From CAYJLW01 sp964370965 (GTDB lineage: Bacteria > Actinomycetota > Acidimicrobiia > UBA2766), in assembly GCA_964370965.1 (NCBI GenBank), contig CAYJLW010000046.1:1-33056 (forward strand): DNA of 33,056 nucleotides, read 5' to 3'. This document shows, in pieces, positions 25,918 through 33,056 of this stretch. A program made the position numbers and the translations under genes. Under the pieces are notes generated by a model. That model was not told where the DNA came from. It did not search any database and worked only from the letters and a program-made list of their open reading frames with translations. Numbering within the stretch: the stretch's first letter is position 1; every line of letters begins with the position of its first letter.

Positions 25918-26511
25918 ATGCGTCACACGACTCGCTTCATGCGTCGCGCCGGGGACGCCGGGCCCCGGCAGGCGGAACGCCGGCTCGTCCTCCGGTCCGT
26001 CCGCAGGATCCTGCCCGAGCTCGGCCGCTTCACGCTCGCCGGGGGCGCCGGCACGCTCGTGGGCGTCGGAGGGTTCAACCTGCTCGTGGTCGGGGCCGGC
26101 GTCGATGCAGTCGCGGCCAATGTGGCGGCGCAGGGCGCGGCAGCACTGGTCGCCTACGTCCTCGCGGCGAAGTTCGTCTTTCCCCATGCCGGTGGGCGTG
26201 CTCGCAGTGCCGAGGTCGCCGTCTTCTTGGTGGTGGCCGTGGGCGGTACCGCGTACAGCACAGCCGTCTTGGCCGCCGTGGACACGATGACCCACGGGCG
26301 CCTCCCCGTCCTCGTCGCCGACGCGGTCCTTGCCCTCACGATCGTGACGGGCTGGATGATCCGCTTCGTGCTCGTGCGCCGTGTCGTCTTCCGCGCCCAC
26401 CTCCCGCGGGGGCCCGCGGGGGCCCGCGGGGGCGCAAGTGGGGTCCCCGGGGCGGATCCCCGAGTAGCCCGGCGGGGCCGGCAGATGTTGACCGAAAGGA
26501 GAATCAGGTGA
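25918..26511 (+). CDS. GtrA-like polytopic membrane protein
   Basis: This 197-residue protein has the GtrA layout: four membrane segments (about residues 38-60, 64-86, 98-122 and 132-155). The family-typical pieces are LGRFTLAGGAGTLVGVGGFN, a central VAYVLAAKFVFPH and WMIRFVLVRRVVF. GtrA proteins are thought to help move polyprenyl-phosphate-linked sugars across the membrane for extracytoplasmic glycosylation. The ATG lies ten bases after the secreted protein's stop, and the stop overlaps the next GTG by four bases. The C-terminal tail after the last helix is Gly/Pro/Arg-rich because it is encoded by three 10-base tandem repeats, so it is probably not conserved. Assignment rests on topology and motif pattern. 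Confidence 0.8.
   Translation: MRHTTRFMRRAGDAGPRQAERRLVLRSVRRILPELGRFTLAGGAGTLVGVGGFNLLVVGAGVDAVAANVAAQGAAALVAYVLAAKFVFPHAGGRARSAEVAVFLVVAVGGTAYSTAVLAAVDTMTHGRLPVLVADAVLALTIVTGWMIRFVLVRRVVFRAHLPRGPAGARGGASGVPGADPRVARRGRQMLTERRIR
26403..26432 (+). repeat. three perfect 10-bp tandem repeats (CCCGCGGGGG) in the GtrA tail
   Basis: CCCGCGGGGG occurs three times without interruption. The unit is not a multiple of three, so gain or loss of one copy shifts the reading frame of the GtrA tail and would move its stop away from the overlapping start of the next gene. The unit is also self-complementary in part and may form hairpins. Confidence 0.8.
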
Positions 26512-26942
26512 AAGCAGTACTGGTGAAGGCCCAGGGGTTCCTGAGGCCGGTGACCCTTGTGGCCGCGCTCGCTCTCGTGGTCGGCCTCGGGGCCGTCGAC
26601 GCCCTGGACGCGCAGGTCTACGGTCCTGCAACGGGTGTGGCGGGCACGGGCCAGAAGGCTCCCGACTCCGCCCCCGCGGCGGTGTCGGTTCGCGTGACCA
26701 GTCGGAGCGTGTGCTACACGGCTCCGTCCGGCTTCGGTCGCGTGCGGAGGGCCGTCCTGCGCTCCGGGACACCGGGCAAGGGCGGGAAGGTCCTGAAGAA
26801 GCTCCGCCTGCCCCGCAAGTCCCAGCGCGGACGCTGCACGCGTGTGCGGCGCTCCCTCGCCCGTCGTGTTCGCGGAGACCGTGACGCCGTCTACGTCGAG
26901 GTGCGCGACAGGTCCGGGCGCGTGGGCTACGCGGCGGCCTGA
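26508..26942 (+). CDS. small exported basic protein of unknown function
   Basis: This 144-residue protein starts at a GTG overlapping the GtrA stop, with AAGGAG (26496-26501) six bases upstream. The N-terminus has one hydrophobic stretch (VTLVAALALVVGLGAVDALDA), probably a signal peptide or single anchor. The mature part is strongly basic (about residues 75-125, many Arg/Lys) and has two Cys (VCYTAPS and GRCTRV) that could form one disulfide. I recognise no family. Its position between GtrA and a membrane-anchored protein suggests a surface role linked to the operon's glycan or secreted protein; its charge would suit binding to anionic polymer (inference). Confidence 0.75.
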   Translation: MKAVLVKAQGFLRPVTLVAALALVVGLGAVDALDAQVYGPATGVAGTGQKAPDSAPAAVSVRVTSRSVCYTAPSGFGRVRRAVLRSGTPGKGGKVLKKLRLPRKSQRGRCTRVRRSLARRVRGDRDAVYVEVRDRSGRVGYAAA

Positions 26943-26960
26943 GCACTCCGGCGGCACACC

Positions 26961-27896
26961 TTGCACACTCACGTCATTCCCGGCGTGCCCGCTCGCGCAC
27001 CGTTCAACGACCCGAATGCATCGGTTTGGGCGGGAACCCTGACGCGGCGTCTGCCCGAGGTCCTCGCCCTCGCCCTCGCCGTTCTCGCCGCCTCGGCGAC
27101 GATGCTCGTGAGCTCACGCCCCGCTGGGCATCCGACCTCCTCGATTCGCAGCGCCACCCTGGGCGTCGCCGCGGACGGCCGCCGTGTGAGGGCAGCGGTG
27201 CAGGTCGAGACCAGTACGCGCCGGGGCGAGCGTCTCCGCGTCTTCTGGACCCTCGACGGCATCGGGGGCGCCAGATCGTACGAGTCGCGACGGGTCGTCG
27301 GGGACATGACAAGCGGGAGCGCTCGCACGCTCCGCTGGGAGGAGGAACTCGCCTTGCCGGTCGGCGTGTATGCGGCGCATGCGTGGGTGCACGCCGTGCG
27401 GGACGGACGTTTCGTACCCCTCGCCGACGTAGCCATGTCGCCCGCTCGCATCTGGGTGGCACCGGCGCCAGGTGCCCACGTAACGAGACACGGCCCCCCT
27501 GCCGGACCCGTCAGCATCCGGGGCCTGAGCGCACCCGAGGAGTGGCGGGCGTCGTCACCTGGGCAGGTGACGGCGCGACTGGCGAATGCATCGACGGCGC
27601 CCCAGGTCGTCGACGTCTTCTGGTACCTCTCGCCGCCCGGTTCCCGCTCCCCCTGGAAGGTGGCGGGTGCCGGTGTCGCGCCAGGCGTCACGGTTCCGGC
27701 GGGCCAGGAGATCGAGGTCGTCGTTTCGGGTCGCTCCCGGTCGGCCGGCGAGAAGTCGCTCAGTGCGTGGGTGCATGTGCGCGAAGGCCCGAATCGTTCC
27801 CGCCACAGCGACGGCGTCGAGTTCCACACCCCCGTCGCAGTCGAAAGCAGCGCGCCCGAGGGCGCCGACGCACAGAAGGGATTGCTGGGGACATGA
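26961..27896 (+). CDS. membrane-anchored protein with two beta-sandwich-like extracellular regions
   Basis: This protein has 311 residues from the TTG at 26961; the in-frame GTG at 26985 is an alternative, and neither has a clear ribosome site. One membrane segment (VLALALAVLAASATMLVSS, about residues 34-52) would leave the rest outside. Residues 65-165 and 195-290 look like two similar beta-rich domains: compare RVFWTLDGIGG ... AAHAWVHAVRDG with DVFWYLSPPGS ... LSAWVHVREGP. Both have the VFW ... AWVH spacing, which suggests an internal duplication. I know no family name. The stop overlaps the next ATG (27893), so it is translated with the glycosyltransferase. A periplasmic/extracellular accessory or scaffold role in glycan assembly is possible. 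Confidence 0.75.
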   Translation: MHTHVIPGVPARAPFNDPNASVWAGTLTRRLPEVLALALAVLAASATMLVSSRPAGHPTSSIRSATLGVAADGRRVRAAVQVETSTRRGERLRVFWTLDGIGGARSYESRRVVGDMTSGSARTLRWEEELALPVGVYAAHAWVHAVRDGRFVPLADVAMSPARIWVAPAPGAHVTRHGPPAGPVSIRGLSAPEEWRASSPGQVTARLANASTAPQVVDVFWYLSPPGSRSPWKVAGAGVAPGVTVPAGQEIEVVVSGRSRSAGEKSLSAWVHVREGPNRSRHSDGVEFHTPVAVESSAPEGADAQKGLLGT

Positions 27897-29143
27897 CAGC
27901 GATCAGTCAGACAACGGATTCCAGAGACATCGCGGACCGGCCCCCCCTTGTCACGGTCGTGCTTCCGTGCCTGAACGAAGTCGAATCCGTGGGGGTGTGC
28001 GTCGAGCAGGCGAAAGCGGCGCTGGCCTCCGCCGGATTGCCCGGGGAGGTCGTCGTCGTGGACAACGGTTCCAGCGACGGCTCGCCTGAGGCCGCCGCCG
28101 CGCACGGCGCCCGCGTCATCCGGGAGCCCGCTCGCGGCTACGGCCGCGCGCTGCGCACCGGCATCGCGGTGGCGCGCGGCGACGTCGTCGTCATGGCGGA
28201 CGCCGACTGCACGTACGACCTGTCACGCGTCGACGAGATGGTGCAGCCGGTTCTGGCCGGGGACGCGGACCTGGTTCTCGGTTCCCGCCTCGAAGCGGCC
28301 ACAGGTCGTTCCATGCCGTTGCTGCACAGATTCGTGGGTACGCCGGTGATCTCGTCTCTGATCGGTAGGGCGTGTGGGCACAAACCCGCAGAGGACAGCC
28401 AGTCCGGGTACCGGGCGTTCCGAAGGGACGCCGTCGTCGCTCTGGGTCTTCGTTGCGACGGAATGGAGTTCGCCTCGGAGATGCTCATACGGGGCGTGCA
28501 CGAGGGCCTGCGCATCCGGGAGATCCCGATGGGCTACGCGGCCCGGGTCGGAGAGTCCAAGCTCGAGACGTTCTCGGACGGATGGCGTCACCTGAGGCTC
28601 ATCCTTGCGCTTTCCCCGCACCTCCTGCTGTTCGTCCCTGGCGTCGCCACCGCTGTGGCCGGGATCGGCCTCACAGGCCTGTCCTTCCTGCGTCCTTCGG
28701 GTATCCCGTTGGGTTCCCTGAATTGGCAGCCCATCTTCTTCTCGACGATCCTGGTTGTGCTCGGGGTGCTGGCGGCGTTCGCCGGGGCCGTGCTCGCACA
28801 CAGGTCGCCGTTCGTGTCCCAGCGCGTGCGGGACCGGTTCGCATTCGTAGGCCACGATCGATTCCCCAGAAGGTGCTCTTCTGCGGGGCTCGTCGCTCTG
28901 GGGACGGGCCTGGCCCAGGACCTCGCTCTCTTCTGGCTCTGGGTTTCCGGGCATCCGTCGCCCCACTTCGGCCCCGCTCTCGCAGCACTCGCCCAGGGAC
29001 TCATCCTCATGGGGGCGACACTGGCCGTGTTCGGTTTCGTGTACCGGGTCCTGGACGAAGCCGGCCGCCCCTGTGTCACTCTCGTGTTGCCCAACGACGA
29101 GGTCCTCCGTCACAACCCGGCGTCCCGGGGAGGAACCCGGTGA
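27893..29143 (+). CDS. family 2 glycosyltransferase with C-terminal membrane domain
   Basis: This 416-residue protein has a GT-A catalytic domain (about residues 18-235): VTVVLPCLNE (nucleotide-sugar binding), VVVDNGSSDGS, ARGYGRALRTG and the metal-binding D103-A-D105 in VVMADADCTYD, then the DSQSGYRAFRR acceptor-side motif. This pattern is typical of polyprenyl-phosphate sugar synthases of the dolichol-phosphate mannose/glucose type. The C-terminal 170 residues hold about four hydrophobic helices (near 240-265, 280-305, 340-365 and 370-400). It probably makes an undecaprenyl- or decaprenyl-phosphate sugar at the inner face of the membrane. This fits the GtrA-like gene upstream and the GT-C-like gene downstream. 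The ATG overlaps the preceding stop. The sugar is unknown. Confidence 0.9.
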   Translation: MTAISQTTDSRDIADRPPLVTVVLPCLNEVESVGVCVEQAKAALASAGLPGEVVVVDNGSSDGSPEAAAAHGARVIREPARGYGRALRTGIAVARGDVVVMADADCTYDLSRVDEMVQPVLAGDADLVLGSRLEAATGRSMPLLHRFVGTPVISSLIGRACGHKPAEDSQSGYRAFRRDAVVALGLRCDGMEFASEMLIRGVHEGLRIREIPMGYAARVGESKLETFSDGWRHLRLILALSPHLLLFVPGVATAVAGIGLTGLSFLRPSGIPLGSLNWQPIFFSTILVVLGVLAAFAGAVLAHRSPFVSQRVRDRFAFVGHDRFPRRCSSAGLVALGTGLAQDLALFWLWVSGHPSPHFGPALAALAQGLILMGATLAVFGFVYRVLDEAGRPCVTLVLPNDEVLRHNPASRGGTR

Positions 29144-30309
29144 GCAGCGAGCCCGGTGCCCTGCGCGTGCTGGCCTTCTGCGACCACTTCCCGGGAACCT
29201 CGGGGGGCGCCGAACGGGTGGCTCTCGAGACCTACCGGCGATTCCCCGAGGAAGCCGACGTCCTCGTCGTCACGGCGGGCGAGGCGCGGCGCGTCGAGCG
29301 GGGCGCTGCCGCCGGTGTGCGCTACGTTCGCTTCCCTTCCCGGGACCTCTCCGGGGCTCTCGGCGCCCAGGTGAGCGCGGCCCCCAGCCTCCTGTTCGGC
29401 CTCCGGCGGCTCGTCGAGGACTTCTCGCCCTCGGTGCTGCACGCTCACAGCCTCCATTTCCAGACGTCCCTGGCAGCGGCCGTCGTCGCAGGGCGCCACG
29501 GCGTCCCCCTCGTGACGACAGTGCATGTGGGGGCGATCGACCGGCTCGCGGCGTTCACGCGCCGGGCGACTGTCGTCTACGAAGCCACGCTGGGGCGCTT
29601 CGTGCTCTCACGGAGCACCGGTGTCGTGGCGGTCTCTGACGCGGTGGCCCGCCACGTGTCCCGCCTGCGGCCCCGATCCGTTTCGTCGGTCACCGTCGTG
29701 CCCAACGGCGTGGACCGCTCCCTGTTCCGTCCTGCCCCGCGGGCGGCCCGAGGCGTGCCTCACATCGTGTTCTTGGGACGCCTCATCTCAAACAAGGGGC
29801 CCGACATCCTCCTGGACGCGCTCGAGGTCCTCGACGGGAGGGGGCGGGAGTACACCGCCGAGCTCCTGGGCGACGGGCCTCTCCGCGGCAGACTCGAGGA
29901 AAGGGTCCGGGCGAGCCGAGTGGGTCGCGTGAGACTCCGGGGAGCCGTGTCCGACGCGGCCCCGAGGCTGGCGGAAGCCGACATCGTGGTCCGCCCCTCT
30001 CTTACGGAGGGCATGTCTCTCGCCGTTCTCGAGGCCATGTCCGCGGGTGCCTGCGTCGTCGTGTCGGACATCGAGGAGAACGCTGCCCTCGTCGACCACG
30101 GGCGGGACGGTCTCCTGTTCCGCTGCGGTGACCCCGGTTCGTTGGCGGACACGCTCGACGCCGCCCTCGCCGACCAGCATCTGCGGCGACGCCTCGGGAG
30201 GGCCGCTCGGCGGCGGACGTCGGCGTTCTCCTGGGGAGTCTGCGCTGCGGACACGTTCGACGTGCTGGCCCGGTGCGCCTCCACGGGGGAGGCGAGATGC
30301 GCGAGCTGA
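29140..30309 (+). CDS. family 4 glycosyltransferase
   Basis: This 389-residue GT-B enzyme has an N-terminal acceptor domain with CDHFPGTSGGAERVALE (the Gly-rich acceptor loop) and the VLHAHSLHFQTSLAA region. The C-terminal donor domain has FLGRLISNKGPDILLDAL, then LLGDGPLRGRLEERV, and the E290-x7-E298 motif in TEGMSLAVLEAMSAGACVV. These are hallmarks of the retaining GT4 family, which uses nucleotide sugars in the cytoplasm. The GTG start overlaps the GT2 stop (GTGA) and follows GGGGAGGA (29127-29134) by five bases. No membrane segment is visible. It probably extends a lipid-linked or soluble glycan built by this operon; donor and acceptor cannot be read from the sequence. Confidence 0.9.
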   Translation: MSSEPGALRVLAFCDHFPGTSGGAERVALETYRRFPEEADVLVVTAGEARRVERGAAAGVRYVRFPSRDLSGALGAQVSAAPSLLFGLRRLVEDFSPSVLHAHSLHFQTSLAAAVVAGRHGVPLVTTVHVGAIDRLAAFTRRATVVYEATLGRFVLSRSTGVVAVSDAVARHVSRLRPRSVSSVTVVPNGVDRSLFRPAPRAARGVPHIVFLGRLISNKGPDILLDALEVLDGRGREYTAELLGDGPLRGRLEERVRASRVGRVRLRGAVSDAAPRLAEADIVVRPSLTEGMSLAVLEAMSAGACVVVSDIEENAALVDHGRDGLLFRCGDPGSLADTLDAALADQHLRRRLGRAARRRTSAFSWGVCAADTFDVLARCASTGEARCAS

Positions 30310-31301
30310 GAGTGGGCGTCGCGGGCGCCGGCTGGGTCGCACGAAACCGCCACATCCCAGCGCTCGACGCGTGCCCGCGGGCGCGTGTCGTGGCGGTTTA
30401 CGACCGGGACGTCCGTAGGGCGCGGAGCGCAGCCGAGGAGTTCGGGGTGGCGGCCGTCGACACGGTCGAGGGCCTCCTGGGCCAGGGACTCGACGCGGTC
30501 TCCGTCTGCACTTCGCCCTGGAGTCACGCCGAGATCGCCGTCGCGGCTCTGGAGGCGGACCTGCACGTCCTCGTAGAGAAGCCCATGGCGCTCGACCTCT
30601 CCGAGGCGACGGCGATGGCGGAGTCGGCCAAGCGGGCGGGGCGGCTGCTCTGTGTTTCACACAACTTCTTGTTCTCCCGCTCCGTCCGCAAGGCGGAGCG
30701 CTTGTTGGCGGGAGAGAAGCTGTCCTACGGCCTCGGTCTGCAGGTGAGCAGCGACCGACGTCGGCTGCCCTCCTGGTACCGGGAACTGCCCGGCGGCCTG
30801 TTCCTCGACGAGTCCCCGCACCTGTTCTACACGCTGCAGCACTTCCTGGGGAGGCTCGACGTCGAGGGCGTCCGAACCCTCGGCGACGCCGCGTCTCCGG
30901 ACGGTGTGGAGATCTGGCTCCGGGGACCGCGGGGTCCCGGACAGGTCACCATGGTCTTCGCCGCACCCGTGTCGGAGTGGCACGTGGGGCTCGTCGGAGC
31001 CGAGCGGGTCGTCGGAATCGACCTGTTCCGCGACATCGCCGTGCAGGCTAGGAGTGACGGCGCTCATCGGGCGGGCGACGTCTTTCGGACATCCCTCGCA
31101 TTGGCTGGAGGACATGGCGCGGGGTTCGTCTCTTCGGGGATGCGCTTGGCCACGGGCCGCCAGTTCTGGGGTCACGACGAGCTTGTCCGTCTGTTCGTGG
31201 ACGCCGCCCTCTACGGAGGGGCGTCGCCGGTGGACCTGGCCGACGCCCTGAACGTCGTCCGCGTGACGGACGAGGTTCTGGCGGATATGGGGGCGTCGTG
31301 A
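30297..31301 (+). CDS. Gfo/Idh/MocA family oxidoreductase
   Basis: This 334-residue NAD(P)-dependent dehydrogenase has a Rossmann fold opening with VGVAGAGWVARNRHIPAL (G10 and G12 contact the dinucleotide), then the VSVCTSPWSHAEIAVAAL strand-helix and the diagnostic E94-K95-P96 in VEKPMALDLSEA. The second domain includes LFLDESPHLFYTLQHFLG with His175, at the usual catalytic position. Members oxidise or reduce sugars and nucleotide sugars; in glycan operons they often make unusual sugar donors. The ATG at 30297 is preferred over an in-frame ATG 24 bases upstream because GGGGGAGG (30285-30292) precedes it and the fold begins at once. It overlaps the GT4 gene by 13 bases. Confidence 0.88.
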   Translation: MRELRVGVAGAGWVARNRHIPALDACPRARVVAVYDRDVRRARSAAEEFGVAAVDTVEGLLGQGLDAVSVCTSPWSHAEIAVAALEADLHVLVEKPMALDLSEATAMAESAKRAGRLLCVSHNFLFSRSVRKAERLLAGEKLSYGLGLQVSSDRRRLPSWYRELPGGLFLDESPHLFYTLQHFLGRLDVEGVRTLGDAASPDGVEIWLRGPRGPGQVTMVFAAPVSEWHVGLVGAERVVGIDLFRDIAVQARSDGAHRAGDVFRTSLALAGGHGAGFVSSGMRLATGRQFWGHDELVRLFVDAALYGGASPVDLADALNVVRVTDEVLADMGAS

Positions 31302-32866
31302 GCCAGGGCGTAGCGGCGTGCCTTCCGGCGAGAACGCCGGAGGCGCGCGCGTTCGCGTGGAGGCGACCCTTCGCCTGGATTCTGGTTGCCCTGCAGAGCC
31401 ACGGCGTCGACTTGGGCTTTGCCTCCTACGCTCTCCTCGTCGCCGTGCAGCGTTTCTCGGTCCTGGTGGGGCCGGGGGCGCCGCCGGGAATCGACGGGGG
31501 GAACTGGCTCGCTTTCGGTCATGCTCTGGTCGGGGAGCGAATCAGGGCGGGTTCGATCTCCTACCCTCCGCTCGTCCCCCTTGCGACCTCGGGACTGGTC
31601 GGAGTCGTCGGTCCCACCGCAGGCGTGAGCCTCGTCGCCGTCCTCGCCTCTCTCGTGCCTGCCGGGGCCGCCTACGCCGTTCTGCGGGGCAACCGGCTGG
31701 GGTGGAAGGGGGCTGTCGCCGCCGCCTTCTTGTTGCCTGCGACGTCCACGGGAGAAGCCGTTGCCTGGGGGGGATACCCGCAACTCATCGGCCTCGGCCT
31801 CACCCTCGTCTTCCTCTGGCGGCTGGACGCATACCTGCGGAGTGCTGCGCGGCGCGATCTCTGGGCCGTCGGTGTCTTCCTCTTCGCCGACGCCGCCACT
31901 TCCCACCTGACGACGTTCGCAGCCCTGTTGGCGGCCGGGCTCGTCGTTCTCTTGCACGCGGCGTTCCGGTGGCGCGCCATGCGCCCGCTTGCTGGTCGCA
32001 TGGCGAGGGATCTCGCCCTGGCGTGCCTCCCTTGCCTCGTCCTGGCCCCCGTATACCTGCACCTCGCCGCCGGCCTGGCGGCGACGCCGGCGGCGTCGGA
32101 CCGCACGGGAATGGTCGCTTCCGTGGAGGCCCTCTACAGGGACTTCCCGGCTCTGTGGAGGGCGGGACTCGTGTTCGCCCTCGTCGCCCCGCTGCTTCTC
32201 TGGAGGCATCGGAGGTCCCCCCTGTGGATCCTCACCACCGCCCTCCTCGTCACGGCCGTGGCTCCGCTCCTCGTCCTGCGCGAACCCCGTTTCGTGTACC
32301 TCCTTCCCCCGGCTGTCGTTCTTGCTGTCGGCTGCATCCTCTTGGACGTGACTGGTCCCGGGCGGCGGACGACGCCCTGGGTCGCCCCGGTTGTGGGCGT
32401 CCTGCTCGCCGCCGTCGTCGCGGCGCAGACGATTTCGGGGTTGCGGTTCTTCGCCGTGCAGAGGCGCTACTACGGGATCCAGTCCGTTTCCACGTTCCGT
32501 GCCGTGTCTTGGGTCTCTCGGCGCACGCCCCGGGGATCTACCATCGCAGTCACGCCGGTGAACGGCGCTCCCCTCGGCTGGTGGGTGGAGGGCCTCGGTC
32601 GACGACGAACGTTGAGCGGCTCGCTCCCGAAGTGGCTGAACTACCCGGACGAGCGCTCTCGCGCAGCGCTTTCGAATCGCATCTTCGGCCGACTCCCTTC
32701 GACGGCGGCGCTGTCGTTCGCCCGGTCCCACGGAGTCGACTACCTCTTCATCGCCAAAGATTGGGAGGGGTATGTGGATCACGACGTCGCTGCCTTCGTC
32801 CGGAACCACAGGTCGCTCGTTGCCTTCGAGACCCGCTCCGTGGTCCTGGTTCGGACGAGGGACTGA
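31298..32866 (+). CDS. polytopic membrane protein, probable GT-C type glycosyltransferase
   Basis: This 522-residue protein has about ten hydrophobic helices between residues 25 and 385 and a soluble C-terminal domain of about 130 residues. An early outside loop has PPGIDGGNWLAFG, an acidic site placed where GT-C enzymes keep their catalytic Asp. SYPPLVPL follows, comparable to the conserved Tyr-Pro-Pro segment of membrane mannosyl/arabinosyl-type proteins. The C-terminal part (RAVSWVSRRTPRGSTIAV ... YLFIAKDWEG) resembles the periplasmic tail of such enzymes. It would use a polyprenyl-phosphate sugar on the outer face, complementing the GT2 and GtrA-like proteins. The GTG start overlaps the oxidoreductase stop by four bases. 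It is the last gene of the run, 61 bases before a strong hairpin. Confidence 0.75.
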   Translation: MSQGVAACLPARTPEARAFAWRRPFAWILVALQSHGVDLGFASYALLVAVQRFSVLVGPGAPPGIDGGNWLAFGHALVGERIRAGSISYPPLVPLATSGLVGVVGPTAGVSLVAVLASLVPAGAAYAVLRGNRLGWKGAVAAAFLLPATSTGEAVAWGGYPQLIGLGLTLVFLWRLDAYLRSAARRDLWAVGVFLFADAATSHLTTFAALLAAGLVVLLHAAFRWRAMRPLAGRMARDLALACLPCLVLAPVYLHLAAGLAATPAASDRTGMVASVEALYRDFPALWRAGLVFALVAPLLLWRHRRSPLWILTTALLVTAVAPLLVLREPRFVYLLPPAVVLAVGCILLDVTGPGRRTTPWVAPVVGVLLAAVVAAQTISGLRFFAVQRRYYGIQSVSTFRAVSWVSRRTPRGSTIAVTPVNGAPLGWWVEGLGRRRTLSGSLPKWLNYPDERSRAALSNRIFGRLPSTAALSFARSHGVDYLFIAKDWEGYVDHDVAAFVRNHRSLVAFETRSVVLVRTRD

Positions 32867-32927
32867 CGGCCTTCCTCGGCCTGGAGATGAGAGCCACCCG
32901 CGGGGCCGCCTGCCTGTCGCCAACCCC

Positions 32928-32973
32928 TTCTGGGGAGCCCGGGCACGGGTATTCGTGCCTGGGCTCCCCAGAA
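32928..32973. terminator. 20-bp stem hairpin terminator at operon end
   Basis: The left arm 32928-32947 (TTCTGGGGAGCCC then GGGCACG) and right arm 32954-32973 pair over 20 positions with one G-T wobble around a six-base loop (GGTATT). No T-run flanks either side. It lies between the last + strand gene and a probable minus-strand gene end, so it likely serves both directions. Confidence 0.85.
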
Positions 32974-33012
32974 CGGTGGTGGTGGGGGATGGGGTGCAGG
33001 ACGGGGGTCGGT

Positions 33013-33056
33013 TCAGGTGCCGTTCCAGTTGCGGAGCACGCGGAGGCGGTTCCAGG
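33013..33056 (-). CDS. possible C-terminal end of a convergent gene (partial)
   Basis: Read on the minus strand, one frame encodes WNRLRVLRNWNGT followed by a TGA (bases 33013-33015 on the + strand), and the gene would enter from the right edge. The fragment is too short to assign. It is supported only by the codon choice, the position just beyond the bidirectional-looking hairpin, and the absence of a + strand frame. The interval 32974-33012 shows nothing else. Confidence 0.3.
   Translation of the reverse strand, partial: WNRLRVLRNWNGT

Noticed and set aside
1..33056. tRNA, rRNA or other structured RNA genes
   Set aside because: No stretch showed tRNA-like or rRNA-like conserved sequence on either strand by eye.

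Overview
This is high-GC DNA (C/G-ending codons, frequent GTG and TTG starts, 4-base GTGA start/stop overlaps, exported repeat proteins). It suggests a high-GC Gram-positive bacterium (Actinomycetota, perhaps Acidimicrobiia). The lineage is inferred from style and domain families, because there is no rRNA or marker gene. All confident genes are on the + strand, and the window looks like a cell-surface or secreted-protein locus.

Layout. (1) 55-4117: a PadR-type repressor, then an overlapping histidine kinase/response regulator pair. Both partners carry a tandemly duplicated core in which the first copy has decayed. (2) 4118-4472: a regulatory leader. (3) 4473-20527: one giant exported modular protein. 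It is interrupted on paper by two 100-N assembly gaps, but the flanks show how both close, giving one frame of about 5,280 residues. (4) 20626-21410: an HEPN/MNT gene pair. (5) 21411-22175: a relic region where a piece of the response regulator is fused to the 3' end of a second copy of the giant gene, followed by a second copy of the leader element seen at 4237-4361. (6) 22176-32866: a tightly packed, mostly translationally coupled run. It encodes a Cys-rich repeat secreted protein, a GtrA-like membrane protein, two small exported/anchored unknowns, a GT2 and a GT4 glycosyltransferase, a Gfo/Idh/MocA oxidoreductase and a large polytopic membrane protein of GT-C type. A strong hairpin terminator follows, then the tail of a probable convergent gene.

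Working model (inference). The two-component pair controls the two secreted-protein genes through a shared leader (GTGGTCAAT, then exactly 39 nt, then TACGNT). The cluster grew by duplication of a response regulator-leader-secreted protein unit, of which the chimera is a remnant. The downstream GtrA/GT2/membrane-GT set resembles three-component extracytoplasmic glycosylation systems and may decorate the secreted repeat protein or another surface glycan.
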